Origin: Megaustenia siamemsis
Taxonomy: Eukaryota; Mollusca; Gastropoda; Stylommatophora; Ariophantidae
Length of the DNA stretch: 64,000 nt
NCBI GenBank assembly: GCA_032433765.1
Contig: JAVIAB010000092.1
Location: forward strand, 104,693,779-104,757,778
Reading direction: 5' to 3'
Shown: positions 1 to 9,224 of the stretch, in pieces
Layout of the letters: every line of letters begins with the position of its first letter
Numbering within the stretch: the first letter of the stretch is position 1
Translations under genes and position numbers: made by a program
Notes under the pieces: model-generated
The model's input: only the letters and a program-made list of their open reading frames with translations
What the model was told of the DNA's origin: nothing
Databases searched by the model: none

Positions 1-324
1 TTATTGGTTATGGAAGGCCTCGGTATCACTGCAAACGAATAAAAATCCATAATTGCTCAACCGCCCGTGCCAGTGGAATCATCCGAATTACTAATTCATC
101 TCCCACACACAGAAAGGTAACTGTAGTCCCCATCGTAGCAGTCTCAGCACACGCCAAAAGACATAAGGCAAAACCGCGCAGAAAGTGAACACAGTCAACT
201 GTTCCCTGTCATACGATATCATCCTTCATCGTAAACAATTGGGACATCGAAACATGATCAAAACGGATGAAACACACAGCTCACAGTGTGTACACTTAAC
301 TCAGTAGCTCCTGCAACAAGCCGG
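1..324. other. unclassified sequence
   Basis: I see no coding frame, array or recognisable element here. The stretch runs up to the start of repeat family A. Confidence 0.4.
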
Positions 325-700
325 ACTTGGAATATGAGGAAACTGCAACAAGGAACACCCTTCAGACATAGTCTTCAATGGTTCCTGCCTATCCACCATA
401 TACCATGGAAGTTCACGTCCTCCCGAAAATGATGATCGTCATAATGAGAACAAAAATTTATAGCGCTTGATGATGTTAGGCCATCGTTCTTGACATGAAC
501 CAAACATAGAAACACACAGGTAGTCGTCGAATCATCCCCGTCACACATCAAACAACAGACCCTGCGGTTAGCGTACAACGAACGAAACACGGTGCACATT
601 CCCAAAGAGGAAAATCTTCGGTGGACTTGACAGAGCAAACCATTGCGTTTCAGCATGTAAATAACTTGCGTCAAAAATCCCAGCGTCGGCCATTGAACCA
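325..700 (+). repeat. dispersed repeat family A, copy 1
   Basis: This segment matches 52525-53010 in the same orientation. Both copies contain the shared words CTGCAACAAGGAACAC, CTATCCACCATATACC, AGTTCACGTCCTCC and CGCTTGATGATGTT, and both end near ATGTAAATAACTTG. Indels between copies shift any reading frame, so I do not treat the minus-strand open frames as genes. No tRNA-like head, terminal inverted repeat or polymerase motif is visible. It is an unclassified interspersed repeat. Confidence 0.65.
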
Positions 701-734
701 ACAATATAAGCAACAGTATTGCTAACTAGTATTT

Positions 735-1115
735 TCATCATCGAGTGTCATCTCCGCATCGATGGTTGGCTACCATGGAGCGCCATTCCGCTCTGTCTCT
801 TGCTTTGATGGTGCAGGTTTTCATAGGCTGACTTGTTCATCTTTTGATGTTACTCGTCCATGTTAGTCTTGTTCTGCCTCTGCATCTTTACCGTGTATTT
901 TACCTTCCAAGATTACTTTTAGTAGGCTGCTGTGTGTTTTAACATCCCACAAAAATCTCATTTATCTTGTTTGAATAGTATTCAGTTTTTCTATTAATTG
1001 ATGTAATTGTTAGTTGTTTTAAGGCTTCATCGTTTGGTTTCTTCCTTTTCATCCAGTTAATTCTATCTATTCTTCTATAAATGCACATTTCAAATGCATC
1101 AATTTTCTGTTCAAA
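735..1115 (-). mobile_element. LINE-B 3' end fragment
   Basis: Reverse-complement match to the last ~380 bases of the LINE-B copies at 15396-17102 and 58190-59660. It carries the same 3' terminus (GATGATG just after the stop region) and the codons for the C-terminal region, including the motif YRRIDRI. It is strongly 5'-truncated and frameshifted relative to the other copies. It is a dead fragment. Confidence 0.8.
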
Positions 1116-1239
1116 TAGTAGTGTACGTTTTGCAAAGTACGATATCACAGTAGAAAATATTGATAATCCTGCTGTTGGGGGATTAAGTTAAAAAAAATGC
1201 AAATGATGCATAAAAATGCGAAGCTGCCGTAAAGCTAAA

Positions 1240-1505
1240 TGTGAGGGAGAATTGAAAGAAAAAAGCTTTACGTGATTCATTAACGACACAAATTTCAACG
1301 GCGTTGCGACTCAATAGGCCTTCAATGGGAACAAACAAACATCACACACACACACACACATACATATATATGTAAGTAAATAAAACTGATCCTACATAGC
1401 TAACTAGTAATGAAACATCAAAAACAAAATAATCGAAACTGGTTTAAGAAAAGAAAACGTTCTTCCCTGTGTCATGGACCGTGGCCGGAACGAAAAAGAG
1501 AGATA
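1240..1505 (-). repeat. dispersed repeat family I, copy 1
   Basis: Matches 22735-23075 in inverted orientation. Shared words (read on this copy's minus strand) are TTCATTACTAGTTAGCTATG, GAAGGCCTATTGAG and CGTGG-type blocks. A CA/GT microsatellite with TATATATG sits at the centre (about 1350-1372). Possibly a SINE or MITE, but no polymerase III box is clear, so the class is open. Confidence 0.6.
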
Positions 1506-2294
1506 CGCGGTTGGTTGTGCGCTGAAATTACTCTGCTAGTCAGAGAGTCAGACTTCTAAATGACTAACATTTCTTCCTGCAGTGTAATATTTACATCAAG
1601 ATACGTCACATATCCCATCAAGAAAGCATTACTATCTGCAATAGTAGAATCGCTCAACTGTATTCAGAATTATGCGGTTTTGTGAATATATTTATGCTCA
1701 ACATTAACGCCATTTCATCAATATGTCAGTTTACAGTTGTCTCCCTCAGGGTAAACGTCTTTATAACTTCATTCGGAACCTGATGCATTGAGATAAATTA
1801 TGTGATCGTTTGTAATATCAAAATGTCTCATATGTTATGATTTTGACGATGTCTTGCAATTAATTGTGATATGCTACAAGATGCAGTTAATCCATCTTCT
1901 TTCATTGCGTTTTGTTTAATGAGGTATGTTGTTATTATACAAAGATTTGTTAACCGTTAACTAATTCATGTAAAGTTTCCAAGGCCTTATCTTTATTTTG
2001 TGAATGCTTTGCTGCAAGATGCTCTTGCAAGCGACCTGGCTCCATTGCTTCGGTAGAAAATTGTTTTGTGGCATAGTAAACACATTGAAGTATGTTTACT
2101 TGTAATGTATTCAATAAACCCCATCCTCAGATATTAAGGTAAGTAGCCTCGAGCATGTATCTGTTTTTGAGACATAGTTTAAGACTTGTTTAGTCACAAA
2201 TCAATAAAGATCGTATGAACAAATCATAAATAATATGTAAAACACTCCAATCACATATCCAACATCGTCGGATGATGAATATGTTATGTTATAA
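1506..2294. other. AT-rich sequence without recognisable features
   Basis: No open frame of note, no tandem structure and no match to the other repeats in the window. Confidence 0.4.
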
Positions 2295-2647
2295 TTATTT
2301 CAGAACATTTTATGGGCCTCTCTAGCCTAGTTGGGAAAAGCACTCGGCTGGACTACCGACGTTGGGACAAACCGTGTTCGAGTCCCGCTGGGAGCAGTGT
2401 GAGTTGTAATCGTGGTTGGAAAAAAATACCCCAACGGTCGACCCAGCCGTTGGCAGAAATGGGTACCAGGGTATTACACTGGGAAGGCGAGGAATGTCGC
2501 CTCGCATCTGAGTTTCGCTGCTTGAGGCAACACTATACAGAAATCTCCGAACATTTCTGGATAGGCGGCCGAGCACATATGGGTGTAAACTCGCTTGCTA
2601 AGACGCCAGTTCAAGTCTCGTACTTTACTTTACCTTTTATTTCAGAA
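2295..2647 (+). mobile_element. SINE-2 copy with 11-bp TSD
   Basis: tRNA-derived SINE. The head has an A-box-like TAGCCTAGTTGGG and a strong B box in GTGTTCGAGTCCCGC. The body is shared with 27215-27545 and 40150-40480. The 3' tail ends TACTTTACTTTACCTT. The element is flanked by the direct repeat TTATTTCAGAA at 2295-2305 and 2637-2647, a target-site duplication that marks LINE-assisted insertion. Overlapping open frames on both strands are chance. Confidence 0.85.
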
Positions 2648-3084
2648 TAATCGTCACTTAATAAGAATTGTAGCTGTGAATGGAGTATAGACAGATGAAG
2701 AGAGAGAATAAAACCTTAAGCAAGAGGTGTAGTTGTGGTGTTAACAGGATCATGGTAACTGCAGGTGTGCAAGGGTAGGTCGTTTGACCTTGATAACATT
2801 CAAAGATACGTGTCAAGTAGTTGACAATGGATACCTCTGACTCAAACCAGATTCACTGGTTTTGTCAATTTTAGTGAAGTCGAGCTCAGATACTAAATTA
2901 TAAGGATTCTCTGGCTATTGATGTTTCAGAAACTTTAGAGAGAGAATAAACTTCCTAGATTATCCACTGAAGGTATATTTTATATATCATTAATAAAAAT
3001 GTAACTATTTTGCCACCGCCCACCTGAAGGTCAAAATCGCACACTAGTAGGCAGTAGCGCCCAGGTTAAAGAACACTTGTGTAT
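2648..3084. other. unclassified sequence
   Basis: No coding or repeat structure recognised between SINE-2 and the LINE-D fragment. Confidence 0.4.
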
Positions 3085-4300
3085 CGTATCAATTCTGGTT
3101 GCTTACCGTGCCACGACACCAATCTTCTCTCTTTGTAGTCTATGATCTCTCACTCATGTTGCCAGTTGTAAACAAGTATTCAAACTTTTCCCTTCTCATG
3201 ATGTGCCCGAAAAATGTCGAGTATTTCTTCTTTATGTTTTTAAGATCTCCCTTTTCGTATTGGCCTCGATGAGAATTTCCTCGTTGATCTTTTCTCGATG
3301 AGAATTTCCTCGTTGATCTTTTCTCGATGAGAATTTCCTCGTTGATCTTTTCTTGATGAGAATTTCCTCGTTGATCTTTTCTCGATGAGAATTTCCTCGT
3401 TGATCTTTTCTCGATGAGAATTTCCTCGTTGATCTTTTCTCGATGAGAATTTCCTCGTTGATCTTTTCTTGATGAGAATTTCCTCGTTGATCTTTTCTCG
3501 ATGTGAATTTCCTCGTTGATCTTTTCTCGATGTGAATTTCCTTGTTGATCTTTTCTCGATGTGAATTTCCTCGTTGATCTTTTCTCGATGTGAATTTCCT
3601 CGTTGATCTTTTCTCGATGTGAATTTCCTCGTTGATCTTTTCTCGATGAGAATTTCCTCGTTGATCTTTTCTCGATGTGAATTTCCTCGTTGATCTTTTC
3701 TCGATGTGAATTTCCTCGTTGATCTTTTCTCGATGCGAATTTCCTCGTTGATCTTTTCTCGATGTGAATTTCCTCATTGATCTTTTCTCGATGAGAATTT
3801 CTTCATTGATCTTTTCTCGATGTGAATTTCCTCGTTGATCTTTTCTCGATGAGAATTTCCTCGTTGATCTTTTCTCGATGAGAATTTCCTCGTTGATCTT
3901 TTCTCGATGAGAATTTCCTCGTTGATCTTTTCTCGATGTGAATTTCCTCGTTGATCTTTTCTCGATGTGAATTTCCTCGTTGATCTTTTCTCGATGACAA
4001 TTTCCTCGTTGATCTTTTCTCGATGAGAATTTCCTCGTTGATCTTTTCTCGATGTGAATTTCCTCGTTGATCTTTTCTCGATGAGAATTTCTTCGTTGAT
4101 CTATTCTCGATGAGAATTTTCTCGTAGATCTTTTCTCGATGAGAATTTCCTGTTAGTCTTTTTGGCTGTCCAGAGAACACTCAGTATTCATGAGAAATCC
4201 GTCGTCGTGGCCTTTAATTGTCTTTTCATTTGTTTGTCTACTGTCCATGGTTCACTTCCATTGGTCAGAATTGGCTCTATGCCAGTACCAGTGTTTTGAA
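3085..4300 (-). mobile_element. LINE-D C-terminal fragment split by a minisatellite
   Basis: Both flanks of the 29-bp array align, in order, to the LINE-D copy at 32965-33660. The left flank (3085-3267) matches about 33030-33243 and includes TCTCATGATGTGCCC. The right flank (4152-4300) matches about 33262-33388 and includes TAGCTGTCCAG-like and TTCCATTGGTCAGAATTGG words. The element reads on the minus strand. The array lies where LINE-D codes for the KTNEEILKEAN-type segment, so the array grew inside the retrotransposon coding region. It is a dead copy, truncated at both ends. Confidence 0.85.
3268..4160. repeat. 29-bp minisatellite, 30 units plus a partial unit
   Basis: The unit begins GATGAGAATTTCCTCGTTGA and continues with a nine-base CT-rich tail. 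Units start at 3268, 3297, 3326 and so on to 4138 with no length change, so the spacing is exact (870 bases = 30 x 29). The main variant is GATGAG versus GATGTG. Units 1-8 are all GAG; GTG units dominate from 9 to 18. On the minus strand no frame of the consensus unit contains a stop, giving open frames at 3232-3777 and 3803-4180. These are separated by units in which CGTTGATC became CATTGATC, creating TGA. Confidence 0.95.
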
Positions 4301-4873
4301 TCGGGGATCATGTGGTCTGATATGTCACGGCACGGAACTGCTCATATATCACTTATTTCTACTCAGTGAATTGTTTCAATATCAGCACATATAAGAGAAA
4401 CAATATATACAACGCAGAACAATACTAAGAAAGGCTCAAACATGGGGCTAAGAATAAAACAAAAAACTAGATTGGCTACATAATGATCAAACATTGATTT
4501 AACAACAACATCATACAAGCCAAGACATATCAAGGAGCTGATAATTAACCCAGATCATATCTCTGTTAGCATCAAACTGAAAATAAAATCGAAGAGAAAC
4601 AGACAGAGGAAATACATAAATAATACTGTCAGATATAACAGCTCTGAGTCAGACAGGACTTCTTCATGCATATACAATATAAGTAAGAAAAATTAAATAC
4701 CAACACTTGTTAGAAAAAAGAATAGAACAATACAGAAGGAAAAATCCTGAAAGGAAAGAAACAAAACTTAGAACTAGCACAAACCGTCAACACTTGAGAA
4801 CTCTTACTTCTACCTTGTGTGTTGTCTTCGGCCCAAGAGGGCGAAGATTAGGAGAAGCGCACATCAGAAATAT
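4301..4873. other. unclassified sequence
   Basis: No recognisable element. It is A-rich, and a short plus-strand open frame at 4707-5036 covers part of it and the 30-bp duplication downstream without resembling any protein. Confidence 0.35.
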
Positions 4874-4945
4874 TTTGCGGATTGTGAAAGTGACCATCCT
4901 CGATTTGCGGATTGTGAAAGTGACCATCCTCGATTTGCGGATCAC
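4874..4945. repeat. 30-bp tandem duplication
   Basis: Two full units beginning TTTGCGGATTGTGAAAGTGA plus a partial third. The length is a multiple of three, so it repeats the peptide RIVKVTILDL in the plus frame. No evidence of a gene. Confidence 0.85.
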
Positions 4946-5204
4946 CTTTGATGTCTGCGATAACATTATTTTCCTTTCCCAACTTCACTCTCCATCTCCT
5001 TCCCTTTTCTGCACCCCCAAAACACTTGACCGCTGACCAACTTTGTCGTTTTTCCTCTTTAGCCATATGCAAGGTGTGTGAATGAATGTCCAAGAATAAG
5101 AATTATAGGATAGACTTACATTTTGTCAACTAGATCATTAAGGAACGAAAAAAAAGAAGCTAAGACGAAGCTTTTGATAGTCCTTTCTGTGGTTATATAT
5201 ATTA

Positions 5205-5286
5205 AGGTAAAGAGCCCTGTCACGCTTAGTGGCGTATATAGTATATGGTAATATTGACCATAATTTTTACAGACCTTCGGCACATG

Positions 5287-5290
<4 letters not shown>
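5205..5290 (-). mobile_element. SINE-1 3' tail fragment
   Basis: Minus-strand match to the last ~85 bases of SINE-1 (GGTCACTAACACC region, stem-loop region and CTTTACCTT tail). The tRNA head is missing. The break lies exactly where the TA microsatellite begins. Confidence 0.8.
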
Positions 5291-5376
<86 letters not shown>

Positions 5377-5377
5377 T
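5289..5377. repeat. (TA)n(TG)n microsatellite
   Basis: About 34 TA dinucleotides followed by a run of TG. It lies between a truncated SINE-1 and a truncated LINE-D. Confidence 0.97.
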
Positions 5378-5915
5378 TTTCATTTTCTAAAATTCAACTT
5401 TGGCCTTTGCAATTCTGCTTTTTATTTATGTGGTGCATCTTTCGTCTATTTTTGTATTTGAGGCTCTGCACTTGTTTCAGATTTGTCCTTTATTCTTCAT
5501 CACGGGAGTGGTTGTTTCTTCGGTGTGACCATTACTTGTCTTCTTACTGTTCAGGCAGAACACTTTTGTTCTGTCACTATTATGTCGATTATTTGTTGTA
5601 GTTCATTTTCTCTTCTCTGCTACTAAAACTGGGTCATCCGCATATTAGAAGTTGTTTATGTTGTGGCTATTGATTATAATTCCGTTTTTGTCTACCATTG
5701 ATCTCACAATAATTTTTCAGTAAAGTGAGAACAAATCCGGCGACAGAAAACATTGTTTAATTCCGTTTGATGTATTGGAACTCTGTACGGTTCCCAGTTC
5801 TTATGGCTCTTGTTTGCTGTCAATACTTTGTTTTTTTTATGATTCTTAGATCCTTGCCAATGATGTTTTTAGTTTCTCCAGCATAATGATTATTTCCACG
5901 TGGTTTACTTCTTGA
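5378..5915 (-). mobile_element. LINE-D reverse transcriptase fragment
   Basis: Reverse-complement match to 33450-33655 (words ACTTGTTTCAGATTTGT, GTTTCTTCG, TGACCATTACTT). It extends further toward the 5' end into the reverse transcriptase region, including a degraded ADD catalytic motif near 5630 and a DLRIIK-type motif near 5850. Many frameshifts and stops. Its 3' side is cut off at the microsatellite. Confidence 0.8.
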
Positions 5916-6980
5916 CACTATATTGGTGCCTGACCCAGGATGTTGGTCTCTGATTGCTGCAATTTGAGAGCGGAAGCTCGTAAAACGTCCTGACCGAATA
6001 GATTTAATGCTGTTGATCGCCAGCTAAAAGCGCAATGCTTTCAATTTTACCATGAGCAAGATGGTATTGAACAAATTGTTTAAGATGAAGTAATAATACG
6101 TAAATGAATTAAAAATGAATAATATGTAAGATATTACAGCAGTCAATAATAACACTATATAAATTATGCATTTTCTACTTTAAATAAGTAAAGTAAATGT
6201 CAGTTAAATCCATTTTAGAGACACTAATATCATGTGGACACGGATTATGTAACATTAAGCATACAATTAATATTAATGGAGATAACTAGAATGATACTTT
6301 TCTAATAAGTGCATTATTATATTCTTAAAAGGCTTAATGTAGAATTCATTTTAACTCTTTGTGTACAAACACAAAAACCACGCATTCAGAAGTTGATATT
6401 AAGGATTAAATATTGAGGAATAGCTTTCACAATAATTGCAACTAAATTAAATCTTTTAAAATGATAAACTAATAGTGCGTATGTCAAATTGTCCATACGT
6501 TATATTTATGTTTCATGTAGCAGTATGCAACAACAATGATATAAAGCAATGAACTATCATTCGTTGATATAACTTCTCTTATCTACTCATTTCAATGTAA
6601 TTGCGCAACTCCTAAATGTTAAACCGATATAACATACATTAAGAGTAAATCTTATATAATGAAAACACTCTGTTTACTGTGTATCAAGTAAATTCACAGA
6701 AGTCAGAGTGACAATTGGTGAATTAATCGTTTAGTTGATTTTATTGGAATATGTTTCTTCGGTTCTATAGGTCTAGTGTGTTCCTGAGTGAGCTACAATA
6801 GAATTAAAGTCATGCTTAGGATATAACGACCGGCTTTCCAATTCAACAGTTATGTTCATACGAGAGTTCTCATCAATAATATAAATAAACACATTAGTAA
6901 ATGTTCAGGCCATGCTCCTGAAGAGCATCAATAGACAGCATCTTTAACTATGGAGCTTGAGGGCAGGGATAAATAGCTGT
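5916..6980. other. AT-rich sequence without recognisable features
   Basis: No long frame, no tandem order and no match to the repeat families here. The last ~70 bases hold a degenerate precursor of the following 49-bp unit (GCATCAATAGACAGC near 6927). Confidence 0.4.
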
Positions 6981-8106
6981 AAATGTGGGTCGGTTTGGTC
7001 TTATCAAAGGCATCAATAAAGGCAGCCGTAAATGTGGGTCGGTTTGGTCTTATCAAAAGCATCAATAAAGGCAGCTGTAAATGTGGGTCGGTTTGGTCTT
7101 ATCAAAGGCATCAATAAAGGCAGCTGTAAATGTGGGTCGGTTTGGTCTTATCAAAAGCATCAATAAAGGCAGCTGTAAATGTGGGTCAGTTTGGTCTTAT
7201 CAAAAGCATCAATAAAGGCAGCTGTAAATGTGGGTCAGTTTGGTCTTATCAAAAGCATCAATAAAGGCAGCTGTAAATGTGGGTCAGTTTGGTCTTATCA
7301 AAAGCATCAATAAAGGCAGCTGTAAATGTGGGTCGGTTTGGTCTTATCAAAAGCATCAATAAAGGCAGCTGTAAATGTGGGTCGGTTTGGTCTTATCAAA
7401 AGCATCAATAAAGGCAGCTGTAAATGTGGGTCAGTTTGGTCTTATCAAAAGCATCAATAAAGGCAGCTGTAAATGTGGGTCAGTTTGGTCTTATCAAAAG
7501 CATCAATAAAGGCAGCCGTAAATGTGGGTCAGTTTGGTCTTATCAAAAGCATCAATAAAGGCAGCCGTAAATGTGGGTCAGTTTGGTCTTATCAAAAGCA
7601 TCAATAAAGGCAGCTGTAAATGTGGGTCAGTTTGGTCTTATCAAAAGCATCAATAAAGGCAGCTGTAAATGTGGGTCAGTTTGGTCTTATCAAAAGCATC
7701 AATAAAGGCAGCTGTAAATGTGGGTCGGTTTGGTCTTATCAAAAGCATCAATAAAGGCAGCTGTAAATGTGGGTCAGTTTGGTCTTATCAAAAGCATCAA
7801 TAAAGGCAGCTGTAAATGTGGGTCAGTTTGGTCTTATCAAAAGCATCAATAAAGGCAGCTGTAAATGTGGGTCGGTTTGGTCTTATCAAAAGCATCAATA
7901 AAGGCAGCCGTAAATGTGGGTCGGTTTGGTCTTATCAAAGGCATCAATAAAGGCAGCTGTAAATGTGGGTCGGTTTGGTCTTATCAAAGGCATCAATAAA
8001 GGCAGCTGTAAATGTGGGTCGGTTTGGTCTTATCAAAAGCATCAATAAAGGCAGCCGTAAATGTGCACGACCGTCCTCTTCCATATCATCAATACAGACA
8101 ATTGTA
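6981..8106. repeat. 49-bp minisatellite, 22 exact-length units
   Basis: The unit begins AAATGTGGGTCGGTTTGGTC and ends GGCAGCTGT. Starts run from 6981 to 8010 every 49 bases without an indel, followed by a degenerate unit at 8059-8106. Three positions vary: GTCGG/GTCAG, AAAGG/AAAAG and CAGCTGT/CAGCCGT. The GTCGG form occupies units 1-4 and 19-22; GTCAG dominates the middle. No coding potential. Confidence 0.95.
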
Positions 8107-8389
8107 AATGTGAATATCTTGAGCTTTACATTATTACTGCTAGAAAGCAATTTAAATCTTTGGTAGGTTAATCTATTTCTTTGTGCTTATTTTATGAGCG
8201 TATGCTTACGTGTCTATATCTTAATTGTAATTATGTTTTTGTTCGAAGTTGCTGCTTTATATATTTTATTGTCGTTGTTTAGATGTTATTGTAAATCTCT
8301 ACTCTCGTTATTGATGTCCAAGAAAGACGTCTCTAAAGTGTCGTTTAAAACATAACAGGAAGACTTCAGCAGAAATCCAATATACGTAA

Positions 8390-8765
8390 CGTCACCTTTG
8401 TCTTTGTCCCTGGACATGTGGGTGTACGGGGAAATGAAAGAGCGGACAGGTTGGCTAGCTATGCTATCGTTGAGGCCGGGCAACCAATGGATCGCGCGGA
8501 CATCTCAATGCTCTCCCAGATGTGGGAAGAGCACAGGACTTCGACAAACACAGATCCACGTCACTTCTTCGGATGAAGGAAATGGGAGTTAAGGTGGGCA
8601 CAGCCAGAAATGAGAAACTTAGTGGCCGTGTAAGAAGACTTATCAACCAACATAGAACTGGAGTCGTCAGTAGCTGGACACTGCGGGAATTGCTGAAGAG
8701 GAGATCTGAGCACCTATGGACACGTTCGGAGTGCAATGATGATGACCCCCAAATAACTCAATAGA
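8390..8765 (+). mobile_element. LINE-E RNase H and C-terminal fragment
   Basis: Around 8395-8460 a frame reads VPGHVGVRGNERADRLAS after allowing a frameshift. This is the conserved end of the RNase H domain of RNase H-bearing LINEs (I-like group). The C-terminal part (HRTGVVS, EHLWT, ECNDDDPQ) follows to 8761. The same segment occurs inverted at 49790-50205. Stops and frameshifts make it a pseudogene. Confidence 0.85.
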
Positions 8766-8924
8766 TCAAAAGAACTCAGACTTTTTAAAAAACTGAAATG
8801 GTCGCTTATTTGAGATTGACGTTCTCTGGAGTATGAAGCTATGCTCTGTTTTGATAGCCTGGGGCGGTTGAGATATTCAGTCATTTAGAGAATTGAGTGA
8901 ATGTGTAAATGTGTGGCTGAGTGG

Positions 8925-9030
8925 ACGTGGTGACAAAAAACATCTGACAACATAGTGGACGTGTCGATTGAGAGAACGCGGTGACAAAGAACATCTGACA
9001 ACATAGTGGACGTATCGATTGAGAGAACGT
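8925..9030. repeat. ~51-bp tandem duplication
   Basis: Repeated block GTGGACGTGTCGATTGAGAG followed by a GAACGCGGTGAC and ACATCTGACAACATA portion. There are about two full copies plus a partial one. It merges rightward into the 21-bp array. Confidence 0.75.
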
Positions 9031-9073
9031 GCTAAGAATGTGTCCATTGAGATGTAGTGATGTGAGAAAATAT

Positions 9074-9165
9074 GGTGACTGGGAGGGAGAACGTGGTGAC
9101 TGGGAGGGAGAACGTGGTGACTGGGAGGGAGAACGTGGTGACTGGGAGGGAGAACGTGGTGACGA
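9074..9165. repeat. 21-bp minisatellite, 4 units
   Basis: The unit GGTGACTGGGAGGGAGAACG plus one base starts at 9074, 9095, 9116 and 9137, with a partial unit at 9158. In the plus frame it reads as a repeated GDWEGER heptapeptide. No start-site context or homology suggests a real gene. Confidence 0.9.
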
Positions 9166-9224
9166 TCGGAACGGGTCGAATCGGAAGAGAAAACGATCGA
9201 GGACATGGTGAAACTTAAATAACA

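Noticed and set aside
3232..3777. 181-codon minus-strand frame as a gene
   Set aside because: Produced by the 29-bp minisatellite inside a dead LINE fragment.
6981..8106. CRISPR array
   Set aside because: Whole 49-bp units are identical, with no variable spacers, and the sequence is eukaryotic. The same applies to the other arrays.
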